A DNA stretch of 64,000 bases from Metellina segmentata (taxonomy: Eukaryota > Arthropoda > Arachnida > Araneae > Tetragnathidae), in contig OX375873.1 of assembly GCA_947359465.1 (NCBI GenBank), positions 58,995,573-59,059,572 of the forward strand. Direction: 5' to 3'. Under the pieces are notes generated by a model. It made no database searches and was not told the origin of the DNA. It was given only the letters and a program-made list of their open reading frames with translations. A program made the translations under genes and the position numbers. Of the stretch, positions 12,166-24,424 are shown piece after piece; position 1 is the first letter of the stretch, and each line of letters starts with the position of its first letter.

Positions 12166-14261
12166 TTTAACATACAACACGAAACATTTTGAATCAAGAC
12201 TGGTAGCTAAACGAATTTTTTAAAGTATTTTTAAATTTTGACATGAGTTTCCTTTACTAGAGAATTAAAAGCGAGTTATACCATCATTCTTGCAAATTTT
12301 TCATGTTAGGTAATTCTAGTAATGCGTTTTATTTTTTAGTTTTATTTATAATTAATAATTGAGATGTAGTTTTGTGCAATGTGAGTTGTATGGAGGTATT
12401 GAGTCTTGTATTACTGAATTTTCGTAAGATTACAACTGAAAGTGAGAACTATTTTTGATTTATGATTAATTTATTTAATTTAATTGCCTGAGAAATTTTG
12501 AGTTGCAAATATTCATGAGTAATTAAGCTTATCAAGGGTATGTTTCTATTCTCCCTCCTTATTTAAGATTAATCCGCAGAAAATAATATTCACTTGAAAA
12601 GCAACAATTGATTTCTAAAGACCGTTGTATTCTTATCTAAACGGGCTTTACAGCGATATAAATATAAAAATAAAGATGTCATAAAGAAATATAGAGCCTT
12701 ACTTAATTTATGTTTTGTCTTTTCGACTCAGAATGCCTTTGGTTTTAGATACTCTCCAAATGCAGTAATGTAAGGTTGATTGGGTTGGCTGAGATTTGTG
12801 GCGTAAGACCATATTTGCTAAACAACTCCAAGCGTGTAATATAAAAGATATTTAAAACAGATTGCGAACTACGATTTTTTTAGCTATAATCACACTATTA
12901 AAATTCTACATTGCGATTTAAGAAATACTTTTTTGTAAATGATGAGGACTTGGAAAACACATTATAGGGATAGATAAGACAGAAAACATGTTACGAAATA
13001 TTCTCAAGATAATTATTTATGTGACATACTCACAAGACGAGATTAGCTCGAATAAATATCAGTTCGCTATTACATCACTCTGACAATATTTCTGCGCTAT
13101 TTCTGTATAGAAACGGTGTCCCAATGGATGCTCAATGTTCGAGATTTCAGTTGCTACTTCGACAAGCTCTTGTATCTAGAGAGATTTTATCGCGTCGACT
13201 GACCGTGATGACATGACATCCATCTTCAGAAATGTCGTGACATGCGTACTCTAGACACTTTTCAGGTGTATCGACAAGATTCTTCGAGAACTTCTTTCCT
13301 TGTCGCCTCTCACCAGCAAGAAATAAATTCTCTACATTTATGGTTTCCAGTCACGACAACTGCGACGACGCCTTTTAAAATTTCAAACAATGCGGAGTAT
13401 TTAAAAACATTTTCGCCCATCCTACCCTATGAATATTTATAAGAAACACATTGCAACGAGTATCAAGATTCCATGACTCAGTGGTAGGGGGATAGCGTTA
13501 TGGTTGTGATATTCAATCCTGAAATGTTGGATTAACCATCAGTTTTTAGTTATGTTTGATGTATTCGTATTGTGTTAATTTAATTATAGTATGTTCGTAC
13601 AGCTTCTTTTATTTACACATACTGGCAGATTGCTGCAATTCCATGACAGTTAAATAAGATCAACAGTAAAGAACATGTAACAGATAGATAAAACATTACA
13701 GTTATTAGAACAAATTCTTGGATAGAATAATAACGATCCCATAACCCAGAGGAAACAACTACAATTTCAGTTTACAAGCGTTGGTAATACAATTGCTAAA
13801 AAGAACACCCTTCCTGGAGGTTTATCTTCGCGTCGGAAACCATCTAGAAGTGGCCAGCTTCTGACGCAAAAGCTTATTAAAACTACTAGTTCTAAACAAG
13901 GGACAGTTTTAATTCTTGATTCTTAATTTCCTTTCTTGAAGTACAAGACCAGTTTTGTCTCGATGAGGTATTTTGCAATTAGTTACACTGACCAGACCTT
14001 GATGGGCGAATTACCTCGTCATCAGCAAACTCGTCCAAATCTTGAACGGGATACCTCGTCAAATCAAATTAGATAGTTAAATCGTTTAAAAATCATAATG
14101 GCTTAGGATCAACTGTTGATTGTACTGACAAAAAGTAACCCTATTGTTTGATCTTTCAAATCATTTTTCCTGGGTAAAAATATCTGAAAAATGATTTTAT
14201 TGCGAGTATCATAAGAGGATGCATGAATATGCACGATATAGACAAAATTAATTAGATACTG
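12166..14261. other. AT-rich non-coding DNA; weak tRNA-like stretch near 13470
   Basis: CCATGACTCAGTGGTAGGGG at about 13472 resembles an A box, but no convincing B box follows. Nothing else was recognised. Confidence 0.35.
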
Positions 14262-14509
14262 CATGTTTTTCAGAAAAATTGCAGTAACGGACAGGCCCTC
14301 CTTTTGCTTGTATTACAGCTGCAACACGTTGAGGCATACTTTCTACAAGTTTTCTGTAAGTCTAGGCAGGAATAAGTCTAGGTATCTAGGCATATTATGT
14401 AAGACTAAGTAAGTCTAGGCAAGCTCGCCATGCCTCTTGCAAGACTGAGAAGAGATTGTTGTAAAGATGGGTGTGCGTGGCTGTGTCTTACTCGTCGCTC
14501 CAGTTTATT
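14262..14509 (-). pseudogene. Tc1-like transposase 3' end with internal tandem insertion
   Basis: The reverse complement matches the Tc1 relic at 47180-47690 through CTTGCAAGAGGCATGGCGAG, AGTATGCCTC and GTTGCAGCTGTAATACAA. Between them the copy carries roughly 50 extra bases built from TAAGTCTAGGC-type units (about 14355-14415). It is a fragment without the catalytic region. Confidence 0.7.
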
Positions 14510-16331
14510 CCTATACTTCGTATAATTATAACAAAATAAGTATTCTTACAATAACCTTTTAATTCTGTATAAATATATTTACTAACATTGCTACAATTTT
14601 ATTGCTTTGATTTGACACCATGAAACATTAAAATTAATCAGAATTCCATACTAAAAAATTGTTTTTTGAAATGCAAATTTCACAGCCTTGGAAAATTCAT
14701 TTTTCGTTTATGGTTGTTAAAATAAATTTTTCAAGTGATGATTCAATCATTTAATACTCACAGTTATAACTATATTGTAATTTTTAGATAGAAAATATAT
14801 TTTATGCAGGAAAAATCCAAGGCTTTCATTTTAAAATATTTATAAATCTAGATTATTCAATTGTATTCATTTCCCCTCTGAAACAATGTTTACAAATGAA
14901 ATAAAAAGTAGACATATGTGCTTGCATATCATGTTTGAAAACAACTGCAACGATTTTATTTTTATAACTTTGCAAATATTAGAAATAAATTAGAGGAAAA
15001 GGAACGAATCCATGCTATTTTTTATTCAGTTTAATAGAGATACAGATAAGGTAACGCGTTTTATAACGTTTCCATTTTACAACTGTATACACATTTCGGA
15101 AATCTCAAAATCACATGGTAATTTAATTTACTGATTCTCTCAAATATGCATTCCCAAATACCTTTTCGAAATTTAATTTACAAATCTAAACTGTATTGTT
15201 TTACGAAAGGACTAGATAAATATTTGTTTCCCTATATATATATATACGGCAAGGCCTATACTGTAGAAATACTACTACGATGATGGTCGACTTACAGAGA
15301 ACTTATTGAAAATATGCAGCTGTATTACAAGAATAATTAAATAAAATAATAAAGCACCTTGTCTTTAAAAACATGCAGTGTACAAATACTTTTTTTTTAT
15401 ATATCAAGTTATGCAATGGTTGGTAAACGCTAATCACAATACATTCATACATTCTTATTTAATGAAAATATATTCTACACTTAAAAGTTTTGAGTCCAAT
15501 ATATTAAATTAGCAAACGATTATGCAATAAATACATTTACTTTCATACGGCTATTATATTTTAAATGTTTTGCAGCGAGGCTTGGATTAAGAGGGAATGA
15601 ATATTTATAACTCTATACCTTAAAAGGATATTAATACCTATTACCCTAATAGTAAAAGAGTAATTAATAGAGGAATAAATTCTTTTTGGAAAGCAATATG
15701 AATTTATGAACTTTAAAGTGATTAAGAGAGATATTTTGAAGTGTAAATTGGTAATAATGTATTTGGGAAGAATGGAGTATGTATTGCAAAATAATTGATG
15801 TAGCATGTGTTATATAATCATCAAAACTTTACCCATTTAGAATAAATTGATTCATATAAGTTTGTAAGTAAGATAGTTGTTACAAATATCCTGTTGTAAA
15901 AATATGTTAAGTAGGATATAAATAAGCACCCTTCGGAAGTTTTAAGGTAGATAATGCTAATTTGTACTGTTAGTCGATCAGTTCTAAGAGTAATCGTAAT
16001 AAGCAAGCTCATTTTTTGAAACCATATTCTATCAGCAATTAGTCATTTTTTTTACAAGGTCTTGTATTTAATCGATTAAGAAATGTACAGAATAATATGC
16101 AATAGAGGCGACGTGATTACATAATTAGAAAAACCATTTGTGAGTTTTCTTGTAACATTATAAAGGTGTTTCAAGATTAAATGTCTCTAACACTTCCACT
16201 CCAATCCTGTTTTAACAAATTTCTGAGTTACTATAGTAGTAAAAAAAATTGCATTTCAACAAATGGGTTTTTCTTATTGTTTTATTTCCAAAACCTCGTA
16301 AATTCCGTTTTTTTGTTTATGAGGTTTAAAC
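14510..16331. other. AT-rich non-coding DNA around a small Tc1 fragment
   Basis: Only the Tc1 tail at 15310-15395 was recognised; the rest shows short random ORFs. Confidence 0.4.
15310..15395 (+). mobile_element. Tc1-like 3' terminal fragment
   Basis: GCAGCTGTATTACAAG, AATAAAGCAC, AACATGCAGTGT and CAAATACTTTT follow the same order as the end of the Tc1 relic at 47580-47680. It is short and diverged. Confidence 0.5.
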
Positions 16332-16976
16332 TAGTGATGCGACATCGACAGCAAAACATCTATGTTTTGAAACATCAATGTTAAAATTAAATCATCGATA
16401 TTGATAATGCATCGCCACAAAAACATCGATGTTTTTCAGTGTTTTTAAACTTTTCCCTCCATTTCTTAAAACTGGTTTAGCAACTAGTGATGCGACATCG
16501 ACAGAAAAACATCGATGTTCAAAATTAAAACATCGATCTTGATAATGCATCGCCCACAAACCAACGATGTTTTTAAAATTCAGTGTATTTAGCTTGTTTC
16601 CCCATTTCTTAAAACTGGTTTAGCAAGTATTAATGCGACATCGACAGCAAAACATCAATGTTTTTTATAAAACATCTATGTTTTGAAAACATCGACATCG
16701 ATGTCGCATCCCTACTTTTCAGACCCTTCACCCTTGGCCACTTTGGTCTAAAAGTATGTTCAATTTGCTGATTATGAAAATTATGTTACTTGGTTATTTT
16801 TAAAGTTTTTATAACGGTACTTTTTTCATTTAAAAATAAAACATCGACAAGTATAAACATCGATGTTACCAAAACATCGACTCCAATACATCGATGTTAC
16901 CAAAACATCGACTCCAATACATCGATGTTAAAAACATCGATCTTTTGAAAGCATCGACATCGATGTCGCATCCCTA
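16332..16976. mobile_element. hAT-like element with many ACATCGATGT palindromes (family C, copy 1)
   Basis: Ends are TAGTGATGCGACATCGA and, on the other strand, TAGGGATGCGACATCGATG. Flanks GTTTAAAC and TTTTAAAT match at 6 of 8 positions, compatible with a decayed 8-bp duplication. The inside is built from AACATCGATGTT-type palindromes and a unit with CCATTTCTTAAAACTGG; terminal-like GATGCGACATCGACAG recurs internally. A larger copy in the opposite orientation lies at 56848-58127, sharing a unique TTTAGACCAAAGTG-type segment. No transposase. Confidence 0.75.
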
Positions 16977-16984
16977 TTTTAAAT

Positions 16985-19900
16985 ACTGTTTAGTTATAAA
17001 CTCGCTCAGTGTAAATTCGTTTTAAAAGCTCCTAACTCTACACCACTTACAAAGCCCTCTATAATTAGCCCTCTGCAATTATAATGCTAATTCTTATATC
17101 TCGTATTTCATAGTATTTAGTATCTAGTTTTGGTCGTTCCTAAAAAATATTTATTTGAAGATTTATGTGGTTTTGATAGGAAAACAACGATTTGTTAGTT
17201 AATTTAAAAAAAAAACAAATATCGTTTTGTTGAATCTTTTCTTACTACATATGCGATATGAATTAAAGAATTAATTTTAGAGATAAATTACCAGAATAAC
17301 AATGTTTGCAAGTCTAATGTTCGTGTAAAAATTATAATTACCTTAATGTTAATAAATTTGTGCTCCTGGTACCATTTTGCAAATTGCTAAAAATGTTGCG
17401 AGAAACAATTAGCTTTTCCTGCGTTAGATGATGTACTGATTTTGCGACAGCTTAATTAAAATGTTATTAGTCTAATGGCCATTATCTGAGCTTGCAAAAT
17501 ACTTTACTCACCTGAAAAGAACAAGGTGAAAGTGCAGTCTCAGTTTTGTTTTAAAATTTGCTTAATGGCAAAGTAAAATTGACATGGAAACTATTTCTGA
17601 GTTAAATATCGTATCGTTCCGAAGATATGTCAGAGGTTTTATATTCACTTAAATAGGGTGCATTGTTCAGAAATTTTGAGTTGATTGGGTTCAAACCCCC
17701 CCCCATGTTTTACATGTGAACCTTTTACATCAATTTTTCCTATTAGATTCATTCAATTTTCACAGCAAATCTGATGAGTTAAGTTTGATTCAGATTTAAA
17801 AGGACAATTTCGGTTGTATTTATATATGTATTTTAAGAAGTATTGTTGTCAGGAGTTTTAGTCGTATTGACGGGGACATCGTGGCTCAGTATTCTTGTCA
17901 GGTGCATTCACTCCTTGATGTGTTTCTCTCGTAAGTGTCAGTCAACATTTTACAGTGTGCGTGTCAATTACTTGATATTGTATGTCTTGTGTATGTATGT
18001 ATGTATGTCCAAATATGTCCGTGCCCCATGAAACCCGAAAATTCATCAACCGTCTGAAATTGAAAGATTTAAGATTCACACGCACTGATTCTCTGTGCTT
18101 ATTAATTTGACAAATTAACAGAAGTAAAATAATCCCTAAAAGCTTTTCGACATTTTTCGATACTATTTGCCTATTTTATCTTTTTTTTTTCTGCCTTTCC
18201 TTACTGGGTCTTTCTTTTTTATGGAAAAACGTAATGTTTACTGTAGAGGACAGTAAAATTATTTCAGTTGGAAACTTTCGACTCTTTTTGATAGAATATT
18301 TGAACAGTCGAGGCAGAATCGTGGTTGTTGGTATCGTGAATGTCAAATGTAGGTATATGGGAAGTTCAAGAGATAGTACTCACCTATTGGTCACTGGCAT
18401 TTGGCGCTGGGGTATCGTTGATGCAGAGATCACTGTAATGACAACGATTATATGGGGCCAGGGCTAACTTTAGAAAGCTCTTTACCCGTCATTGACTCTC
18501 AGCATTTATTCAGATTTCCGAGGTCTCCTGAAAGATTAGCATTTTCTGTCCTTTGGATTTTATTCCACCCCAATAAAATACTCTCTGATTAATACCACTA
18601 AGTTCACGCATCCCATATTAAATCACTGTCCATGTGTGACACCTCCCAATTTCTTATATTCAATGTAATGTACCTTGTTCCGTTTGGAATTGGTTGCTGC
18701 TTTTATTCGTTACCTATCACTTTTCAACTTGTCATGCTAAGGTGACAGCTTGATTCATAGCTATTAGAGATGCTCAACCTCAATTAACACGTATCAATAA
18801 AATACTATGAGGGTACGCAAAGATTTAGCCATAAAATATACAAAGGTTTCAATAACAACAAAAATATTACTAAAAGTTTTATTAATTTATTTAGTTTGCA
18901 ATTTATTAATGGTATTGAAGACAGCATTATTGAATAAGTGTGCAGAAAATGTATTTATAGTCAATAACGTACCAATTGAATTTGAAAAAAAATCTATACG
19001 TATTATATTTTGTTCTTCATTCTTTATGTCTTCATTATATTTTGTTGTTAACAAAGCTATTAATCTATTTAAATAACTAAGTCCATATAAAAAAAAAAAC
19101 TTAATAAAATGTACTCAACGAAAAAAAAAATCCACGGTTTTTTCGTTCCATCAATGTCACTCTCTGCTAATCTACACTTATTCATTTTCTTTTTTGAAGA
19201 TAATTTACGGGGACATTCAAACTCATCAAAATCGATTTTTCAGTTCTTGCGTTAAGAATTAATGAATGAACTCGGTGGAGTTCAAATAGAACTTTTCAGT
19301 TACGATAATTTTTGATGGAGTTACATATACAACATAAAACATACAATTTTGAACATAAACGTAGAAAGTATACGACAAATATGTATTTTCCGATTGAATA
19401 TTTTGACATTCTCTTGACATCAACATGTACCCTGCGAATCAGATTCTAATTAATTTTCCTTGAAATGCTTTATAGATAATCCTTGTGCAATTGGTTGCTA
19501 AATAATAATTTACTAAATTTAAAGACCTTTAATTTTATCAAACACAGATAACAGTAAACAATAGTAATAAAAATCCATAAAACTTCTAGTATATTAATTT
19601 CGTATTTAAATCTACTCTGAAAAGAAATAAAAATGGCTGTAAAACTCAAGAACATGCATACATAGTGACGGCCCATTGCCAAATTGGGGACTAAAAGTTT
19701 TGTCTCCTAAAGGAAATTTGGATACTTTTTGGGAGATTTCAATATTCCAAAATTATTGCCCTTTAGAGAAGGAAAATGGTCCTCAATTGGTGATAGAGTG
19801 TTACTAAAATGGATTTGTTAAAATAACTAAAAATAGGTGGAATATCTTCTGGAATGAATCGCGCTATTTCAATCAATAGAAACTACAATATTAAGTGCAG

Positions 19901-20589
19901 ATGTTTCATACGATCAAATACATTTTTAGTTATAGCTAAAATCAATGAACTAGAGACATCCTATTCAAGATAACAGTAAAGATGACTTGTTATGAAAATA
20001 CGGCGTCTTCGATTGACAAAAGTAAATAACATGGAAAGCTGAAACACTGTCTAATTCTATATGTAAAGCTAGAAAAGCGTGTTCTCCGTTTGTTTATCGA
20101 AGGGATACTATAACATATAAAGAGATGTTACTACAGAAATTCTAGAACAATAGTTATGAAGTAACAAAGGAACAATGCTCCTCTGTTTACATTTATTAAT
20201 CTAGTCTTATTGTTAAAAACATTTTTTAATTGTTATCTGGAATCGGTATTTCGAACAAAAGGAAATGAGATTATATATATTGCTCGCAATTTGGTTTGAT
20301 ATGCACAAGTAAAACTTAAGACCTCTTTTAATGCAAAGCAGTACGATATTTAGTGGATAAAATTTTGCTAACTATGAGGAATGCAGAAAATTGAAACAAG
20401 TCAATCAATACGTCGTGTGAGTTTTGTCTCTTCTGAAGCAGCTATAGAAGACATTTCAGTAGAGATGCATGTATGAGACGTTGGATAGAACCAATAACAC
20501 AGTAACATAGCCAAGTGGGATAACTTTACATCTACAATTGGTGACTATTTTGAAAGTTAAATTAATCTCACACTGAAGCAACAGAACAA
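16985..20589. other. AT-rich non-coding DNA, nothing recognised
   Basis: Short ORFs occur, such as an 89-codon one at 18807-19076, but they are AT-rich and lack recognisable motifs. A short GTAT repeat lies near 17993. Confidence 0.4.
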
Positions 20590-21036
20590 GGTACATCTTC
20601 AGTCTGCGTTTATCGCAGTGGCAACGACCTTAGCGCACTTCTAATGCCGTCAAGGAAATAATTATTTCAAAAATATTTTTCTTTTACAACGTAAAGTAAC
20701 ATGCTTCAGAAACACATCTATAAACGTTTAAAAAAATATATTGCATACGTAAATAACCTTCCAACGGTCGCGCCCTCCACACCGACGTAAAAGGTTGCGG
20801 GTATTTCTTAGATACACTATTTTAAAATGTAAAATTTAAAATGTAAAAAAATGTTAAAATTTAAAATGTAAGGGTTGTTAAAATTTAAAATGAAAAGGTT
20901 GTTAAAGTTTAAAATGCAAAGGGTGTATTTATTGAAATTATGCTTTACATAATATCAATACAATTTATTTAAAGAAATGCTACTGAAATTTCTATGTTAT
21001 TTCTTTATTTAAAATATAATATAAATAATGAATGTA

Positions 21037-22068
21037 CAGTCATTATCGGTTATATGGTCATCTCAGCGGTCCAGAAAAATCAGACCCTATAAGCGGGGTG
21101 ACCATATATGCGGGACAATCCTACACTATTTAATTAATTCAGGATTATATTCACCTATCAGTATATAATGCTCATAATCAACTAATTAAACTTTTAAAAA
21201 CATTTAAAAAATTAACTCGAAAAGTAAAAGCTACAGTAAGAAATGTGCAATATTTTTTTAGTAAAATTTATTAGCTTAAGTTACCAATCTATGTACAGTA
21301 CGCATATCCATATTCAATGCACTTATCTACTATTATAAAAGGAAGTGTTTGTTTTTCTGTTTTTCGTAATCACAGTCCTGACGAATCTACGGCTCTTACA
21401 ATAATGGGATTAGGCACACAAGTAAGTCCGAGATTTTCGCAATTTTTGGGTCACGGCGAATTTTAAAATTCAATCTAGAACTTTTTTTAAATGAATTTAT
21501 TGGAATTTAATTATTATTGTTTTCTTTAGAATGCAAGATCATAAAGATCGCCTATTCTAAATTTATTTTTTTCGTTTCCATTTTTATTTTGCGCAGAGGA
21601 ACAATTTTTTCAGCAGTCTTAAAAGCAAATAAAATTTTTTTAACATAAATGAACGTTCTTATTTGACCCGTATAATCCAAAAGAATGAAAATTTTCCTTA
21701 ACTCTTTTTGTCTCAATTTCAACATACTTTTCAAATAGGGAGAGATAACATCAACAAATGAACAGACAGATGTACACCTGTTGTGCGTAGGGAGGAAGAG
21801 AATTGAGAGTAAGGGGTAACGCCGACGATAATTCAACGCAAAAGAGAAATGGGGGAAGTATAAAGACGTATAAAAAAAAAACCCGATAACCTTATTGAAA
21901 TTATGAAAAATCGACCGTATAACCGATAACCAGGAAAATAAAATGACTATACATATAAGCGGTGCGCCTTAACACATGTTCCCTATTAAGTTAGACAGGA
22001 CTTTAGAAAATTGACCATATTAGCGGGGTGTCCTTATAACAGGATGACCATATAGCCGGTACTGACTG
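21037..22068. mobile_element. Inner shell: Tigger/pogo-like non-autonomous element
   Basis: Left terminus CAGTCATTATCGGTTATATG and right terminus (other strand) CAGTCAGTACCGGCTATATG, both then reading GTCATC, with TA on each side. CAGT ends and a TA duplication are typical of pogo/Tigger elements. Subterminal GCGGGGTGACCATAT and CGGTTAT motifs recur near both ends. No transposase is left; a Helitron-like end is inserted at 21326. Confidence 0.75.
21326..21500 (+). mobile_element. Innermost layer: Helitron-like 5' end (family H2, copy 2)
   Basis: Starts TCTACTATTATAAAAGGAAG after an A. It aligns with 28217-28390 through CAGACGAATCT/CTGACGAATCT, TGGGATTAGGCACACA, TTCGCAATTTT and GCGAATTTTAAAATT. 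Its right boundary within the inner element is not defined. Confidence 0.5.
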
Positions 22069-22674
22069 TATAGCTAAAATCAACCCCATATACGCGCGAC
22101 CGCTGGAAGGATAATATAAATATACGTATAGAAAATATATGAAATATAACCTGAAACGACAGCACTGTACCGTGACGTAAATTAAAATGAAAGAAAATTC
22201 CACAACTGTCAAAAAACCCTTAAAAGAACCAATGAAACCAAGAAACAAAAAAATTAAAAAGGAACAATGAAATCCAAGCATAGTTTAAAATTAAAATAAT
22301 CAATGGAATAAAAGAAAACAGTTCAAACGAACCAATGAAATTGAACGACGATTTAACGGATTTTGAAATACATTTCTAGAATATTCAAAATAAAAATTTG
22401 AATTTTCCGCTTGCCGAGGTTCCTTTAAAAAAAAACGAAATAACAGTAATACAGATGGGTTCCCTTAACCTGCCATAACGCGCTACTGAAAGTGCGACAA
22501 TGATATTTCCACTGCAATAAACGTAGACTGAAGCTGTACTCAGAGTTGTTTTGTATTTGTATTATAACTCACACAATTGGCGGATACAATGCACAATCCG
22601 TTTATAGAGACCTCAAACATTCATTACAGACAGTCATACATCCGTTCCTTTCCCCAGATTCGAGGTAGGTAGTC

Positions 22675-22985
22675 AATTAAAGTCACACTATACACTGGTG
22701 CAACACAATAGGCTATTGGCGAGGGTTTTCCGGGATGAATCCCAATTGGAAAAGGTCATAGAAAAACGCCTTGTAATTTTAAACCACGGTCAGATGACAA
22801 GAGCGACACTTGAGATGGCACCCACTCTCCAAACTTCCACACCACACCAACGTGAGGCCACGAGATTTAAGATGTGCTAGCACACTTGTACACGACGGTC
22901 GTTGGGTGGATCGGGTTTTGAACTCGCAACCCTCTTGTTGCTAATCAGTGCTCTTGCAATTGGACTACTACTACCCTCTCCATAT
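22675..22985 (-). mobile_element. tRNA-derived SINE (family S1), near full length
   Basis: The tRNA-like head is at the right end on the minus strand, with a B box GGGTTGCGAGTTCAAAACC and an A-box region near 22965. The body carries GGCTATTGGCGAGGG, TTTTAAACCACGGTCAGATG and CACTCTCCAAACTTCCACAC on the plus strand. The same body recurs at 27345, 40998, 42025, 43690, 45298 and 55715. Confidence 0.8.
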
Positions 22986-24424
22986 TCCAACCGGGAACCT
23001 TTCGATCCAGAAGCCAGAATCATTGAACCAATTGATTACCATGTTGATGCTATAACAGGATAACCTTTCCAACATAAACATTCCAGCATAATACATAACA
23101 TTATATAAATCCAAAAGTATGTTTTTACTCAAAAAGAGAGATAATTAAAATTATACATTACTTGGAAATTAGAATAATTGGAAATGATCTCTTCACTTTA
23201 TAGTTTGCTAATTTCTGATGCGTCGATAATCAATTTACAAGATCTCCATTTCTCGACTGTTGCGATCAACTCAACTCAACTCTCAAGGATTACCCTAGAG
23301 AGAGACGAGAGATGAAAATTTATTTACCTCTTTCCACGTAGTAGCAGTCGTTTCTCTCTGTTGAGTTTCGGAAGAAAAAAAAATGCAACAGATAAAACTT
23401 CTAGCATACAAATTGCACACTTTTCAATGCATAACCACGATGTTACTGTCACTAAGCATAGGGAAAAAAACATCTATCAGTTGAGTCTTTCCATTTTGAA
23501 ACTTTCCCTTTACGTGAGATGATTAGATATTGATAAATTTTGAATTCGCGTCACTTTTGGGAGAGTCAAATAAAAAAAAAAGTACCTCGCTGCTACTGGA
23601 GTGATAATGTATTTAACGCCATGTCGGATTTGGGAGTGGCCTCCTCCTTTCACGATTGTCCTGTGCATTTCTTCTTTATGTAAAAGATGTCTAGTACATG
23701 GCAAGATGAAAATATGTGTGCTTCGTAATAATTCGAGCTCGCTGTTTCAGAGGGTGACTGTTATTAAATTCCGAAGTTGTTTCTCGAGTAAAAAGAGACA
23801 AGTTCGGAATTTTTCGAGAACACCGACGCGGTTTTGTTGTCGAGTCGATTTTCTTGCATTTTTAAAGAAAGGAGATTCTTTTGCATGCGCATAGGAATTT
23901 GAATGCCGAGCTTTTGAATGTTTAAATTGAAGAGACCAATGTCTCCAGAAATTGATTTAAGAAATTCAGAGAAAAAAAAAGCACGTTAACAGGAGCGATT
24001 TTCAAAAAGGATGTAGATAGAGGTCACTAAACTATAAGGTACTATTATGCAGTTTTCATATCGAAAAACAATGATCAAAATCAGACTCTTTTGCAATGGC
24101 GAAATATCAATACATTATAATCCAGAGTGCGTTTGCCCAGTGCGTTTGCCACACTGTGTTAGCAACATGAAGGTTGTAGATGGCGCATGTTCGATTCCTG
24201 TGAGATACCATTTCACCCTAGATGTTTTTCACTTGTCTGTGTCAGAAAATCTTTCATTGATTGTGGGCGTATGTTAATCCACTTCAAATGTTTTGGCGCA
24301 GCTTCGTTAAAAGTGTATTTACCATAAAACTCAACCAACCAGGATCGTTCGAAAGACTTCTACTCTACAACTTCAGGTTCCAACAATATTTCATTTTACT
24401 GCCATTCCAGTTTAAGACATTTTG
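22986..24424. other. Non-coding DNA; a possible tRNA-like SINE head near 24130-24210
   Basis: GTTCGATTCC at about 24190 matches a Pol III B box, preceded by GTTAGCAACATGAAGG, but the pair is too weak to call a SINE with confidence. A 97-codon ORF at 23601 has no recognised motif. Confidence 0.35.

Larger units (their letters stand above)
20756..22111. mobile_element. Middle shell: TA-flanked TIR element
   Basis: ACCTTCCAACGGTCGCGC on the left and, on the other strand, TCCTTCCAGCGGTCGCGC on the right agree at 16 of 18 positions and are flanked by TA. It interrupts the outer G1 element. TA flanks suggest Tc1/mariner/pogo type. Little unique sequence lies between its right end and the inner element. 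Confidence 0.65.
20590..22540. mobile_element. Outer shell of nested insertion: family G1 TIR element, copy 2
   Basis: The left end GGTACATCTTCAGTCTGCG and the right end (other strand AGTACAGCTTCAGTCTACG) are diverged G1 termini. Internal matches to the 10118-10916 copy include AAGGAAATAATTATTTC on the left and CCACAACTGTCAAAA and TTGCCGAGGTT on the right. It is interrupted by a second element at 20756-22111; without it the copy is about 595 bp. No clean 8-bp duplication remains (CAGAACAA and CAGAGTTG). Confidence 0.75.

Noticed and set aside
13470..13500. tRNA-like SINE head
   Set aside because: Only an A-box-like string; no B box at the expected distance.
18807..19076. 89-codon ORF as a small membrane protein
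   Set aside because: It is hydrophobic mainly because the DNA is AT-rich; no homology, start context or neighbour supports it.
23601..23894. 97-codon ORF as a gene
   Set aside because: No recognisable domain, and an overlapping ORF on the other strand is equally long for chance.
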